Of a stretch of DNA of 58,177 nt, positions 1 through 9,200 are shown piece after piece. The stretch is from JBCDCE01 sp039182515 (GTDB lineage Bacteria > Pseudomonadota > Alphaproteobacteria > Rhodobacterales > Rhodobacteraceae). Location of the stretch: NCBI GenBank assembly GCA_039182515.1, contig JBCDCE010000019.1, forward strand, positions 1 through 58,177, written 5' to 3'. The number at the start of each line of letters is the position of its first letter. Positions within the stretch are counted from its first letter, which is position 1. Position numbers and translations under genes: made by a program. The notes under the pieces were generated by a model that saw only the letters and a program-made list of their open reading frames with translations, did no database searches and was not told the origin of the DNA.

Positions 1-707
1 GGTTCGTTGTTCAGATACCGCTCAGGAAGCGTCGGGTTCCAGAAAGACGTGTCAAATGCTGGGTTGTCTAGATCCAGGCCAGCGAGGCGTTCTTTCGCGG
101 CTACTGAAGGCACATAGTCAATGTTGGTCAACAAAATCGTCTGATAGGCAGTCGCCAAAAGCCAATCCGCTTCATCTGGCAGATCCTCGACCTTTGCCAG
201 CGTCTCGATTAGCTCAGAAAGGCGCCCTTCGTGCATTAAGGCAACAGAGGCTCTGAGCGCGCGTCGCGTCTCGCCGAGCTCAAAAAGGACCAAGATACCA
301 TCAACGCGGTTGCCCACTTGTTTGGCCTCGAGCATCGCTTTCGCCAAAGCGTTCTCTTTTGCGGCCACCAAAAGCCAGGACGTGCCGGAAATGCCGCCAT
401 CTTTGCGCAGAAGCGCGATCCGCTCTTTGCGCGCAAGCTTCGCAGTAACATGCGCGTGCAACGGACCATCAGTTGCGATTTGCGACAGCAAGATTTGTGC
501 TGCGATGTTTTTGGCGTTCGCGAGCGAGGCCATAGACTTAAGAGCGAGCAGATCGTCTTCGCCTGAAAGCCAAAGCGCAACGGTTTCCTGAAACCGCGCG
601 GTTTCAGATCCAGGCACTTCGCCAAGCGGCGCGTCCTGCGCGTGCGCTTCAGTTGCCAAAGAAAACACCGCCAAAAAGGCGAAGAGTCTGCCAAATGCAA
701 AGGTCAT
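1..707 (-). CDS. Secreted hypothetical protein, C-terminus beyond window edge
   Basis: An open frame starts at the ATG at 705-707 and stays open for 235 codons to the left edge, so the gene is partial at its 3' end. The first 23 residues form a signal peptide: a short charged start, a Phe/Leu/Ala-rich core, and an AHA motif just before the Gln-Asp that would begin the mature protein. The visible mature part is Leu/Ala/Glu-rich and helical in character, like a repeat-type solenoid, but I recognise no family motif. It is divergent from pnp. The frame on the same strand in another register (236-700) has unnatural composition and is a shadow. A periplasmic location is inferred; the function is unknown. 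Confidence 0.7.
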   Translation of the reverse strand, partial: MTFAFGRLFAFLAVFSLATEAHAQDAPLGEVPGSETARFQETVALWLSGEDDLLALKSMASLANAKNIAAQILLSQIATDGPLHAHVTAKLARKERIALLRKDGGISGTSWLLVAAKENALAKAMLEAKQVGNRVDGILVLFELGETRRALRASVALMHEGRLSELIETLAKVEDLPDEADWLLATAYQTILLTNIDYVPSVAAKERLAGLDLDNPAFDTSFWNPTLPERYLNNE

Positions 708-915
708 AAAAAATGTCCTATCCCGTGAGGATATCAAACACCAAAAACCCCTTCCTTTTCAAGCCTATGTCGTATAGGCCCAGCGCATCTGAGACGTGAT
801 GCTTTGACCCCGGCACATGAAAAGATAAGGGGGTCGGCGGCAATGGGGCCGCCATGCAAACGGGCACTCGCCGGTCATCCGGACCACAGAGCAACGCCCA
901 AATAGGAACCGACAT

Positions 916-3078
916 ATGTTCAAAGAAGTTAAGAAATCCATGGAATGGGGTGAGGAAACGCTCACCCTCGAGACAGGCAAAGTGGCTCGCCAAGCAGACG
1001 GCACGGTTATTGCCACATTGGGCGAAACATCCGTGATGGCCAACGTCACCTTTGCCCGCGAGCAAAAACCTGGGCAGGACTTTTTCCCGCTCACTGTCCA
1101 CTACCAAGAGAAATACTATGCCGCCGGTAAAATCCCCGGTGGCTTTTTTAAGCGCGAAGCGCGCCCCACGGAAAAAGAAACGCTCACCGCGCGTCTCATT
1201 GACCGTCCGATCCGCCCGTTGTTTGTGCCCGGCTTCAAAAACGAAGTTCTGGTCATGTGTACTGTGCTCAGCCACGACCTGGTGAATGATCCAGACGTTG
1301 TTGCAATGATTGCGGCCTCTGCGGCGCTCACATTGTCTGGTGCACCGTTCATGGGCCCAATCGCCTGTGCACGGGTTGGCTATGAGGATGGCGAATACAT
1401 CCTGAACCCAGAAATCGACGATATGGACGATCTGCGCACCAAGCCCGATCAACGCCTTGATCTGATTGTTGCTGGCACCAAAGACGCCGTGATGATGGTT
1501 GAATCAGAAGCCTACGAGCTGACTGAAGAAGAGATGCTGGGCGCGGTGACTTTTGCGCATGAGCAGATCCAACCGGTGATCGATCTGATCATTGATCTGG
1601 CGGAAGAAGCGGCCAAAGAGCCGTTTGACTTCCAACCACCAGATTACTCCGAGCTTTCCGCGGCGGTTAAAGCGGCTGGCGAAGATGCAATGCGCGCCGC
1701 CTATGCCATCAGCGACAAGCAAGAGCGCACCGCCGCCGTTGCTGCCGCCAAAGAAGCGATCAAAGCCAGCCTTTCAGAAGAACAGCTGGAAGATGCGAAC
1801 CTTAGTTCAGCGCTCAAGAAGCTCGAATCTGGTGTTCTGCGTGGGGACGTTGTGAAAAACGGCCGCCGTATTGACGGCCGCAAAACCGACGAAGTGCGTG
1901 ACATCGTATGCGAAACTGGCTTTTTGCCGCGCACTCACGGCTCCGCGCTCTTCACACGCGGTGAAACCCAAGGTCTTGTCGTGACAACACTCGGCACAGG
2001 CGACGACGAGCAAATGATCGACGCTCTGCACCGCACGTCGCGTTCGAACTTCCTGCTGCACTACAACTTCCCACCCTATTCTGTGGGTGAAGTTGGCCGC
2101 GTGGGTGGCCCAGGTCGCCGTGAGATTGGTCACGGTAAGCTCGCATGGCGTGCGCTCCAAGCGGTTCTGCCAGCAGCAACTGACTTCCCGTACACCATCC
2201 GCGTTGTCTCCGAGATCACCGAATCCAACGGCTCATCCTCGATGGCATCGGTTTGTGGTGGCTCTTTGGCCATGATGGATGCGGGCGTTCCGCTCAAGTC
2301 TGCCGTTGCTGGTGTGGCTATGGGCCTCATCCTCGAAGAGGACGGCTCTTACGCGATCCTGACAGACATCCTCGGTGACGAAGACCACCTTGGCGACATG
2401 GATTTCAAAGTGGCTGGTACCGAAAACGGCATCACGTCGCTTCAGATGGACATCAAGGTTGCAGGCATCACACCCGAGATCATGCAAAAAGCCTTGGCGC
2501 AGGCCAAAGAAGGCCGGATGCATATCTTAGGTGAGATGAACAAAGCCATCACGGGCGCGCAGGAATTCTCCGTGCACGCACCGCGCATTGAGACCATGCA
2601 AGTCCCAACCGACAAGATCCGCGAAGTGATCGGCTCGGGTGGTAAGGTGATCCGCGAGATCGTCGAAGTATCTGGCGCCAAGGTCGACATCAACGATGAC
2701 GGGATCATCAAGATCGCATCGCCCGATGGGGAGTCGATCAAAAAGGCCTACGACATGATCCATGCGATCGTGGCTGAGCCCGAGGAAGGCGTGATCTACA
2801 AAGGCAAAGTTGTGAAGGTTGTCGATTTCGGGGCTTTCGTGAACTTCTTTGGCAAACGCGACGGCCTCGTGCACGTGAGCCAAATCGAAAACCGCCGCCT
2901 GAACCATCCATCCGATGTGCTCAAAGAAGGCCAAGAGGTTTTCGTGAAGCTCCTCGGCTTTGATGATCGCGGCAAGGTTCGCTTGGCTATGAAAATGGTC
3001 GACCAGGCCACAGGCGAAGAGCTGGCGGCTGAGCCAAAAGAAGAGAAGAAGAAGAAAAAAGGCGACGAAGAAGAGTAA
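916..3078 (+). CDS. pnp: Polynucleotide phosphorylase
   Basis: This 720-residue protein is the phosphorolytic 3'-5' exoribonuclease of the RNA degradosome and also a template-independent RNA polymerase. Two RNase PH folds are visible (about residues 12-145, with the GFFKREARP RNA-binding segment near 77-85, and about 325-460). They are followed by a KH domain with the motif IGSGGKVIREI near 570 and an S1 domain near 622-692 containing VVDFGAFVNF. It ends in a Lys/Glu-rich tail. Length fits the family (E. coli about 711). AGGA lies 8 nt before the ATG. In many relatives rpsO sits directly upstream; here it is replaced by a divergent unrelated gene, so pnp has its own promoter. Confidence 0.98.
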   Translation: MFKEVKKSMEWGEETLTLETGKVARQADGTVIATLGETSVMANVTFAREQKPGQDFFPLTVHYQEKYYAAGKIPGGFFKREARPTEKETLTARLIDRPIRPLFVPGFKNEVLVMCTVLSHDLVNDPDVVAMIAASAALTLSGAPFMGPIACARVGYEDGEYILNPEIDDMDDLRTKPDQRLDLIVAGTKDAVMMVESEAYELTEEEMLGAVTFAHEQIQPVIDLIIDLAEEAAKEPFDFQPPDYSELSAAVKAAGEDAMRAAYAISDKQERTAAVAAAKEAIKASLSEEQLEDANLSSALKKLESGVLRGDVVKNGRRIDGRKTDEVRDIVCETGFLPRTHGSALFTRGETQGLVVTTLGTGDDEQMIDALHRTSRSNFLLHYNFPPYSVGEVGRVGGPGRREIGHGKLAWRALQAVLPAATDFPYTIRVVSEITESNGSSSMASVCGGSLAMMDAGVPLKSAVAGVAMGLILEEDGSYAILTDILGDEDHLGDMDFKVAGTENGITSLQMDIKVAGITPEIMQKALAQAKEGRMHILGEMNKAITGAQEFSVHAPRIETMQVPTDKIREVIGSGGKVIREIVEVSGAKVDINDDGIIKIASPDGESIKKAYDMIHAIVAEPEEGVIYKGKVVKVVDFGAFVNFFGKRDGLVHVSQIENRRLNHPSDVLKEGQEVFVKLLGFDDRGKVRLAMKMVDQATGEELAAEPKEEKKKKKGDEEE

Positions 3079-3100
3079 TCTTTGCGCATTTGAAATCGAA

Positions 3101-3136
3101 ACCTCGGGCACGTTACAGTGACCCGGGGTTTTTTTG
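3101..3136 (+). terminator. Rho-independent terminator of pnp
   Basis: An 8-bp stem, ACCTCGGG pairing with CCCGGGGT (one G-T pair), closes a loop that can add CAC/GTG pairs. It is followed directly by seven T residues. It sits 22 bp after the pnp stop and before the GDSL gene. Confidence 0.85.
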
Positions 3137-3204
3137 TGCCGACCCGCTGACCTATCAGCAAAGCGTGCTAGGCTCTTTCATACACATATCGATAGGGGGT
3201 TTTC

Positions 3205-4236
3205 ATGCGGTTCATTTTCATCGCCGCCTGCGCAGCTTTTGCGCTGAGCACACCGGCTTCGGCCACCACGCTTACACCATTCACAGGCTTTGTTGGCTTT
3301 GGAGACAGCTTTAGCGACAAGGGTCGGCTGCAGATGCTTCAACCCCCAAGCAATGCGGGCCGTTTCACAGATGGTCTGTCTTGGATGGAAACGCTCGGTG
3401 CTGAATTTGAAGCGCGCGGGCAAGCAAACTTCAATATGGCCCTTGGTGGCGCAACAGCTGGCCCCATCAATACCTTCGTGCCGCTTTACGAAGCCGTTGA
3501 ACCCCTCGCGGTGCGCGACCCGAACGATCCAGACGACATCCCTTTTGTCGATCTTGCCACACTGGATGATCAGATCGCTTCTTTCGCAAAGGCTGGGTTT
3601 GCCAATCAAACCGGGGATAATCCCCTCGTGACCATGCTCATTGGGGGCAACGACTTTGGTCAAAACCCTGCCGTTGATCCAGCCTCTGTCATCCAAGAAA
3701 TCGCCAATGGGATATTGGGGGTCGCAGCGCTCGGTCCGCAATATGATAGCTTCATGGTCGCCAATCTCTTTGATTTCTCGATACAGCCTTCGAACTTCAA
3801 TCTTGATCCGCTCGACAAGTTGGCGATCCGAACGCAAATCATGCTGTTTAACAACGCGCTCGCGCAGTCTTTGAGCGGGCTCTCCTTTGCAACCGGCCTG
3901 GAGATCGAAATCTTCGATTTCTTCTCGGTGAACGACAGCATGTACATGGAAGCAATTGATGCAGGTCTCATTCTTGACGACACCTGTACCGTTGCTCTGG
4001 CGACCTTGGATTTCGATCCAAACAACCAATGCTTGGCACCAGGCGCATCAGAAGCCTTTTTGTTCCTGGACAATACGCACCCAGGCGATTTCGCGCACTC
4101 TCGCTGGGCAGAAGCTGCCATCGCACAGGTTGAGAGCCGCTTGGCACCCATTCCGCTGCCATCGGGCCTGATGCTAGCTTTGGGTGGATTTGGGGCGCTT
4201 CTTGTGCTGCGCCGAAAAACCCAAGTGGGCAAATGA
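3205..4236 (+). CDS. Secreted GDSL/SGNH hydrolase with VPLPA-CTERM-type sorting tail
   Basis: The 343-residue protein is a predicted exported ester hydrolase. A signal peptide ends at the ASA near residue 20. The nucleophile block FGDSFSDKG places the catalytic Ser at residue 35, the oxyanion block GGND is at 147-150, and the Asp/His block DNTHPGDFAH is near 289-298. The last 28 residues have a tripartite tail: IPLPSG, a hydrophobic helix, then RRK. This matches the VPLPA-CTERM signal common in Rhodobacterales, which is thought to be handled by an exosortase-like system. No exosortase gene is in the window. The substrate (lipid, acyl ester or polysaccharide acetyl) cannot be told from sequence. 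Confidence 0.88.
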   Translation: MRFIFIAACAAFALSTPASATTLTPFTGFVGFGDSFSDKGRLQMLQPPSNAGRFTDGLSWMETLGAEFEARGQANFNMALGGATAGPINTFVPLYEAVEPLAVRDPNDPDDIPFVDLATLDDQIASFAKAGFANQTGDNPLVTMLIGGNDFGQNPAVDPASVIQEIANGILGVAALGPQYDSFMVANLFDFSIQPSNFNLDPLDKLAIRTQIMLFNNALAQSLSGLSFATGLEIEIFDFFSVNDSMYMEAIDAGLILDDTCTVALATLDFDPNNQCLAPGASEAFLFLDNTHPGDFAHSRWAEAAIAQVESRLAPIPLPSGLMLALGGFGALLVLRRKTQVGK

Positions 4237-4277
4237 ATCTCACAAAGTGCGAGGCTACCAGTTTAGCGGCAGCCCCC

Positions 4278-4311
4278 TCTTTTTCTTGGCAAAAATACTC
4301 AAATCGCGCCG
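4278..4311 (+). repeat. Dispersed intergenic repeat, copy 1
   Basis: The core TTTTTCTTGGCAAAAATAC at 4280-4298 is followed by TC and an AATCGCGCCGTTAGCC-like segment. Related copies lie at 21911-21943 and 49451-49490, all in the same orientation and all at the edge of a gene. This copy lies between the convergent GDSL and peroxiredoxin genes. Confidence 0.65.
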
Positions 4312-4965
4312 TTAGCCAGGCTGCTTGGTCATCCGCAGATAGGGCAAAACGGTTTTGAATTCGCCAAATTTCTCTGCAGCATCCGCGTCAGACACCGTTG
4401 CGGGGATAATCACATCCTGTCCTTGCTGCCAATTTGCGGGCATCGCAACGCCGTGACCTGCACTCACTTGCAGACCATCAAGCGCCCGCAAAACTTCCGC
4501 AAAGTTCCGGCCAACGGTCATAGGATAGGTCATCGTGAGTTTGAGCTGTTTATCGGGCCCGATAATGAAAACAGACCGAACTGTAGCGCTGTCGGCCGGG
4601 GTGCGGCCATCGGGCAGGTAGGCATCCGCTGGCAGCATGTCGAACATTTTGGAGATCTCCAGGCCCTCATCCGCGATGATTGGGAAGGTCGGATCTGCAC
4701 CACCGGCTGTTTCGATGTCGCCTTTCCATTTTTTGTGGTCCTCCACACCATCAACGGAAATTCCGATCACCTTAGTGTCGCGCTTGGCCCATTCATCGGC
4801 CAATTGGGCAACCGCCCCAAATTCCGTGGTGCAAACCGGCGTGAAGTCTTTCGGATGGGAAAACAGAATGGCCCATTTGCCGTCCAGCCAATCATGAAAT
4901 TGGATTGGGCCCTTATCCGTCTCTGCTTTAAAATCCGGCACAACGTCATTGATCCGCATACCCAT
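4312..4965 (-). CDS. 1-Cys peroxiredoxin (Prx6 type)
   Basis: The 217-residue thioredoxin-fold peroxidase reduces hydroperoxides in the cytosol. The peroxidatic cysteine is C45 in PVCTTE, preceded by FSHPKDFTP, and the arginine of the active site sits in TVRSVFIIGP. The long C-terminal dimerisation arm (LPYLRMTKQPG) and the length are typical of the Prx6/1-Cys class rather than of AhpC. AAAAGGAGCT lies just upstream of the chosen ATG; a second in-frame ATG two codons on is less well placed. It stands alone on its strand. Confidence 0.93.
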   Translation of the reverse strand: MGMRINDVVPDFKAETDKGPIQFHDWLDGKWAILFSHPKDFTPVCTTEFGAVAQLADEWAKRDTKVIGISVDGVEDHKKWKGDIETAGGADPTFPIIADEGLEISKMFDMLPADAYLPDGRTPADSATVRSVFIIGPDKQLKLTMTYPMTVGRNFAEVLRALDGLQVSAGHGVAMPANWQQGQDVIIPATVSDADAAEKFGEFKTVLPYLRMTKQPG

Positions 4966-5023
4966 CTGGCAGCTCCTTTTTTAAAATTGATCTGCTACGT
5001 TAACCCCACCTTGGTGCAAAAGG

Positions 5024-5266
5024 TCAATGCGAGTTACGCTGCTTGGCGAGGTTGTAAATCCTGAGACCGGCGACCCCAATAATGCACAGCGCACAAATTG
5101 CAAAGCCAAGTAGAGCGACCCTGAGGTTCTCCTGTACCAGACCCTTAGCCGCCACAGACATACCGAGTCCAGCGCACCCTAAAATGACACGCATCACGCC
5201 CTGAAGCGGCAAAAGACAGGCCACGGCTACTGCAGCGCAGAATGGTGCCCAGACCAATATGGTCAA
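5024..5266 (-). CDS. Small integral membrane protein coupled to rluA
   Basis: An 80-residue frame consists largely of three hydrophobic helices and ends in a short basic tail (LAKQRNSH). I take the TTG at 5264-5266 as the start because it overlaps the rluA stop codon (5263-5265), a usual arrangement for translational coupling. The open frame runs further upstream, but that part overlaps rluA in another register and looks like shadow sequence. Function is unknown; the link to rluA is positional only. Confidence 0.5.
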   Translation of the reverse strand: MTILVWAPFCAAVAVACLLPLQGVMRVILGCAGLGMSVAAKGLVQENLRVALLGFAICALCIIGVAGLRIYNLAKQRNSH

Positions 5267-5913
5267 AACGGAGCCTTGGCCGTGAATTTGTGCATTTTGC
5301 CCCCATCGGGATGATGCAGCGCCAAAATGTGGGCGTGAAGCATCATACGACTTGGGTCGTCCCGCGCGGGGCCGCTCGCATAGAACGGATCCCCCAGTAT
5401 GGGATGCCCCATCGAGAGACAATGAACCCTGAGTTGATGGCTTCGGCCCGTGAGCGGGGTCAGCTTTAGCCGTGTTTCATACTCGGATCTTTTTAGCACT
5501 TTCCACTTTGTCTGAGCGGGTTTGCCGGTTTCATGACAAATTTTCTGAAGCGGCCGGTTTGGCCAATCCACGATCAGTGGGAGATCAATGTGTCCTTCAT
5601 CGTCTTTAACCGCGCCTTCGACGCATGCGAGGTAAGTTTTTTTGGTTTTACGGCGCTCAAACTGCAATCCAATATGCCGCTGAGCATGGGGCGTGAGCGC
5701 CCATACCATCACACCAGATGTATCCCTATCCAACCGATGAACTGTAAGAGCCGTCGGAAAAACGTCTCGCACACGGGCTTCTAAGCAATCGGCAAGATGC
5801 GGCCCGCGACCCGGGACAGAAAGTAAACCCTCGGGCTTGTTAACCACCAAAATCTCGTGGTCGTCGTAGAGGATATCCAAAGGCAGATCGGGAGGGTTGT
5901 ATTCGTCAGACAT
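5263..5913 (-). CDS. rluA: Dual-specificity 23S rRNA/tRNA pseudouridine synthase RluA
   Basis: The 216-residue protein is a stand-alone catalytic domain of the RluA family without an S4 domain, the same size as E. coli RluA (219). The catalytic aspartate is D62 in HRLDRDTSG. Further signatures are NKPEGLLSVPGR near 25-36, DWPNRPLQKICHETGKPAQT in the middle, and TGRSHQLRVH. The middle block is close to E. coli RluA specifically, which supports the rluA assignment over RluC/RluD. Known targets in E. coli are 23S U746 and tRNA U32. It shares 4 bp with the downstream small membrane gene. Confidence 0.9.
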   Translation of the reverse strand: MSDEYNPPDLPLDILYDDHEILVVNKPEGLLSVPGRGPHLADCLEARVRDVFPTALTVHRLDRDTSGVMVWALTPHAQRHIGLQFERRKTKKTYLACVEGAVKDDEGHIDLPLIVDWPNRPLQKICHETGKPAQTKWKVLKRSEYETRLKLTPLTGRSHQLRVHCLSMGHPILGDPFYASGPARDDPSRMMLHAHILALHHPDGGKMHKFTAKAPF

Positions 5914-6095
5914 ACACGATCTCTACCCAAGTCGTTTTTCGAAGGCCACCGGTGGTTTGGTTGAGTTAAGATAGAGTGCCCTAACCGCAAAGTATGAGAT
6001 AGGTCTGAGTTGTTTCCATTTCACTCTTTGAGCGCTTTGAGGGTCCAGCCATGCCGCGTTCCTAGTTGAAATCAGCGTGTCTGTTTTAACTTTCG
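5914..6095. other. Non-coding part of the rluA-dnaE2 intergenic region
   Basis: The intergenic region 5914-6260 (347 bp) has no convincing gene. A rightward frame beginning at 6127 runs antisense into dnaE2 and has no ribosome site. Apart from the direct repeats and hairpin listed next, I see only a T/G-rich stretch near 6170-6240 with a weak GGGA/TCCC hairpin around a T run. Confidence 0.5.
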
Positions 6096-6127
6096 CCGGC
6101 GTTAACCTTAACCGGCGTTAACCTTAA
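6096..6127. repeat. Perfect 16-bp tandem duplication with TTAACC half sites
   Basis: CCGGCGTTAACCTTAA occurs twice back to back (6096-6111 and 6112-6127). Each unit holds GTTAAC and TTAACC; TTAACC resembles the half site bound by the alphaproteobacterial cell-cycle regulator CtrA. The spacing is not the classical TTAA-N7-TTAA, so the CtrA link is only a suggestion. Confidence 0.7.
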
Positions 6128-6160
6128 TGATCTGTGAAAGCCTAAAAGGCTTGCAGATCA
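6128..6160. other. Long imperfect hairpin after the tandem repeat
   Basis: TGATCTG (6128-6134) pairs with CAGATCA (6154-6160), and AAGCCT (6138-6143) pairs with AGGCTT (6147-6152) around an AAA loop, giving a 13-bp stem with a small internal loop. There is no U tract on either side, so it is not a classical terminator. It could be a 3' end structure of dnaE2 or an operator. Confidence 0.55.
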
Positions 6161-6260
6161 GTATAATTGGTCAAGTGGTTTGGGTTTGGGTCGGGGATTT
6201 TTTTCCCTTTTTGGCACAAATTTTAACTTGGGTGGGCCAGCGTGGTGTGATGAGTGATTT

Positions 6261-9200
6261 CTATGTTCCCAAGGCACGCGTTTGCACGTTTTGGATATTG
6301 GGCTGGTTGTCTTGCTTTTCAGGATGCATCTTTTTCGTAAAGATCGTGAGATCTCGCGGATGGTGAGGCTTGGCGGGTTTGAGAATGTTGAGGGTGTTTG
6401 CCTCAAGATCAACTGGGCCGGTTGGTCGGCCTTCTCCAGGTGTCAGGCGATGGCGCAAAAGGGCAACCGGGTGGCTACGCAGGGTTAAACGCATCGCAAC
6501 ATAATCCTCTACAACCTCTTCGCCTTCCGTCATGTCCGGCAACATCGCAGCGGGCTCCACAATCCCCTCTCCATCCAAGTCTTGCGAAAAGAGGGGCAAA
6601 GCCTGCTCAGAGGTAATCGCTTTTGCCGCCCATAGGGCCTGGCGCCTCGGGATGTTGAGGCTGGCAAAAGCATCCGCTTCAGCGAGAATGCGCATCACTT
6701 TAGGAGCCGTTCCAGCCCGCCGCCAAACCTGCTCAACATCTTGATATCCGTTGCTGCGTGTCGCTGCGATCCATTGTGCATCTTCTTCTGTCATGCCTTT
6801 CACTTGGCGAAATCCAAGACGCAGCGCCAAACCTCCGCTCGAGCTAGGTTCCATAACATTGTCCCAAAAGCTGTGGTTTATGCAGACAGGTAAGACCTCC
6901 ACGCCGTGTTCACGCACATCTCGCACGATCTGCGCTGGCGCATAAAATCCCATGGGCTGCGCGTTCAAAAGCGCGCAGGCAAAGATGCCTGGATGATGGC
7001 ATTTGAGCCAAGCAGAGGCATAGACCAAAAGCGCAAAGCTCGCTGCATGGCTTTCGGGAAAGCCATAAGAGCCAAAGCCCTCAATTTGGGAAAAGCACCT
7101 CTCTGCAAAATCCTGTTCGTAGCCATTGGCGGCCATGCCTCTGAGAAAACGCGTCCGAAACTCACTCACGTCCCCATGCTTTTTGAAGGTTGCCAGCGAG
7201 CGGCGGAGCCGGTCCGCTTCACTTGGATCAAAGCCCGCACCCACAATCGCGATCTGCATGGCTTGCTCTTGGAAAAGCGGCACGCCCAGGGTTTTGCCCA
7301 GCACTTGGCCCAAAGCATCGGACGGAAAGCTCACCTCTTCTTCGCCATTTCTGCGCCTGAGATAGGGATGCACCATATCGCCTTGGATCGGGCCTGGGCG
7401 CACAATGGCTGTTTCGATCACCAGATCGTAAAAGCAGCGTGGGCGCATCCGGGGCAGAAAGTTCATCTGTGCGCGACTTTCCACCTGAAATACACCCAGG
7501 CTGTCGGCCTTGCAGAGCATATCATACACCGCCTCATCTTCAGGGGGGAGCGTGGCCAGCGTGTAGTGGATCTGATGATGGGTTTTGATGAGATCAAAGG
7601 CTTTGCGCACGCAACTGAGCATCCCAAGCGCCAGCACATCGATTTTGAGGATACCCAGCGTGTCGATATCATCTTTGTCCCAACAGATCACCGTGCGGTC
7701 TTCCATCGTGGCGTTTTCGATGGGCACAAGCTCGTCTAGCCGTCCTTGCGTGATGATAAACCCGCCCACATGTTGGCTAAGGTGGCGCGGAAAACCGATG
7801 ATTTCATAGATCAGCGCCATGGTTTGGCGGAGCCTGCGATCCGAGGGGTCCAGGCCAATCTCGCGCATCCGGTGGTCTTCGAGGCCCTTGGTGGAGAAAA
7901 AGCCCCAAAGCTGCGAACTCAGCGCGCTGATTGTATCTTCCGTGAGGCCCATGGCGCGGCCTACTTCGCGAATGGCCCTCTTGCCCCGGTAATGGATCAC
8001 CGTGGCGCAGAGGCCCGCTCTATGACGCCCATAGCGCTCATAGATGTGCTGGATCACCTCTTCGCGGCGCTCGTGTTCAAAATCTACGTCAATGTCAGGG
8101 GGCTCGTCCCGCGCTTCCGAGACAAAGCGCTCAAAGACCATCGTGCCGATCTCCGGGCTCACGCTTGTGACGCCCAAGCAATAACAGACCACCGAATTAG
8201 CCGCAGACCCCCTGCCCTGACACAGAATATTGCGCGAGCGGGCAAAGGCCACGATATCACGCACGGTGAGGAAATAGGGATCATATTTGAGCTTAGCGAT
8301 GAGGCTCAGCTCATGCTCGAGCAGCGTTTTAACCTTGGTGGGCGCACCAGAGGGATAGCGCCATTTGAGCCCCTCATAGGCCAAGCGCCGCAGCCGTTCG
8401 GGTGCTGTTTCTTGATCTGTGATCTCGCTGGGGTATTCGTAGCGCAATTCGCTCAGGCAAAAGCTGCAGTGATTGGCCACATGAAGTGTGCGGGCCACAG
8501 CCTCTGGGTGTTGGGCAAAGAGCTTGAGCATCTGGTCTTGTGAGCGCAAGCGTTGCTCGCCATTGGCCTGTGCCGCTTGGCCTAAGCTATCTACCTTCAC
8601 GCTCGTGCGGATCGCTGTGAGCACATCTGTGAGTTTGCGGCGGTTGCCATGATGCATGATCGGGCTGGCACTGGCGACAGTTTCGAGACCCAAGTGATCT
8701 GCAAGTGCTGTTTGCAAGCGGAAGCGCTCTGGGTCTTGGCCGTCGTAGAATGGGCTTAATTTGAGCCAGATCTTTCCTGCAAAGCGGCGCGTCAGCCGTC
8801 GCGCCCCTTGTCCCCATGCACCCGCGCCGGGTTGCACCCCAAGCGCATCTGGCGCGTGCAGCAAAAGCACCAGATCATCGCCTGTTTCCAGCAAATCTTC
8901 GAGACGCAACTGACAGCTGCCTTTGTTTGTGCGCAGCCGCCCTTTGGAGATGAGACGACACAGCTGCCCCCAGCCTGCCCGGTTTTGCGGCAAAGCTGTG
9001 ATCTGATGACCTTCTTCAAAGGTCAGCCGGGCCGCAGGTAAGAGCCGGGGCACCGCATAAATATTCGCTGTATTGGGATCTTTGGGCCGATGGCTCGGAG
9101 GTCCGATGAGACCCACTTCTGCGTCAAAGGCTTTGCGCAGCTTTACCTGGCGCGTGATCTCCTTGATCTCGGCATAGGCCCGCACAATGCCCGCAACCGA

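Noticed and set aside
718..1452. Leftward 244-codon frame opposite pnp
   Set aside because: Lies antisense within pnp, no family motif, composition of a shadow frame.
6127..6366. Rightward 79-codon frame after the tandem repeat
   Set aside because: No ribosome site, runs antisense into dnaE2, aromatic-rich and unlike a known protein.
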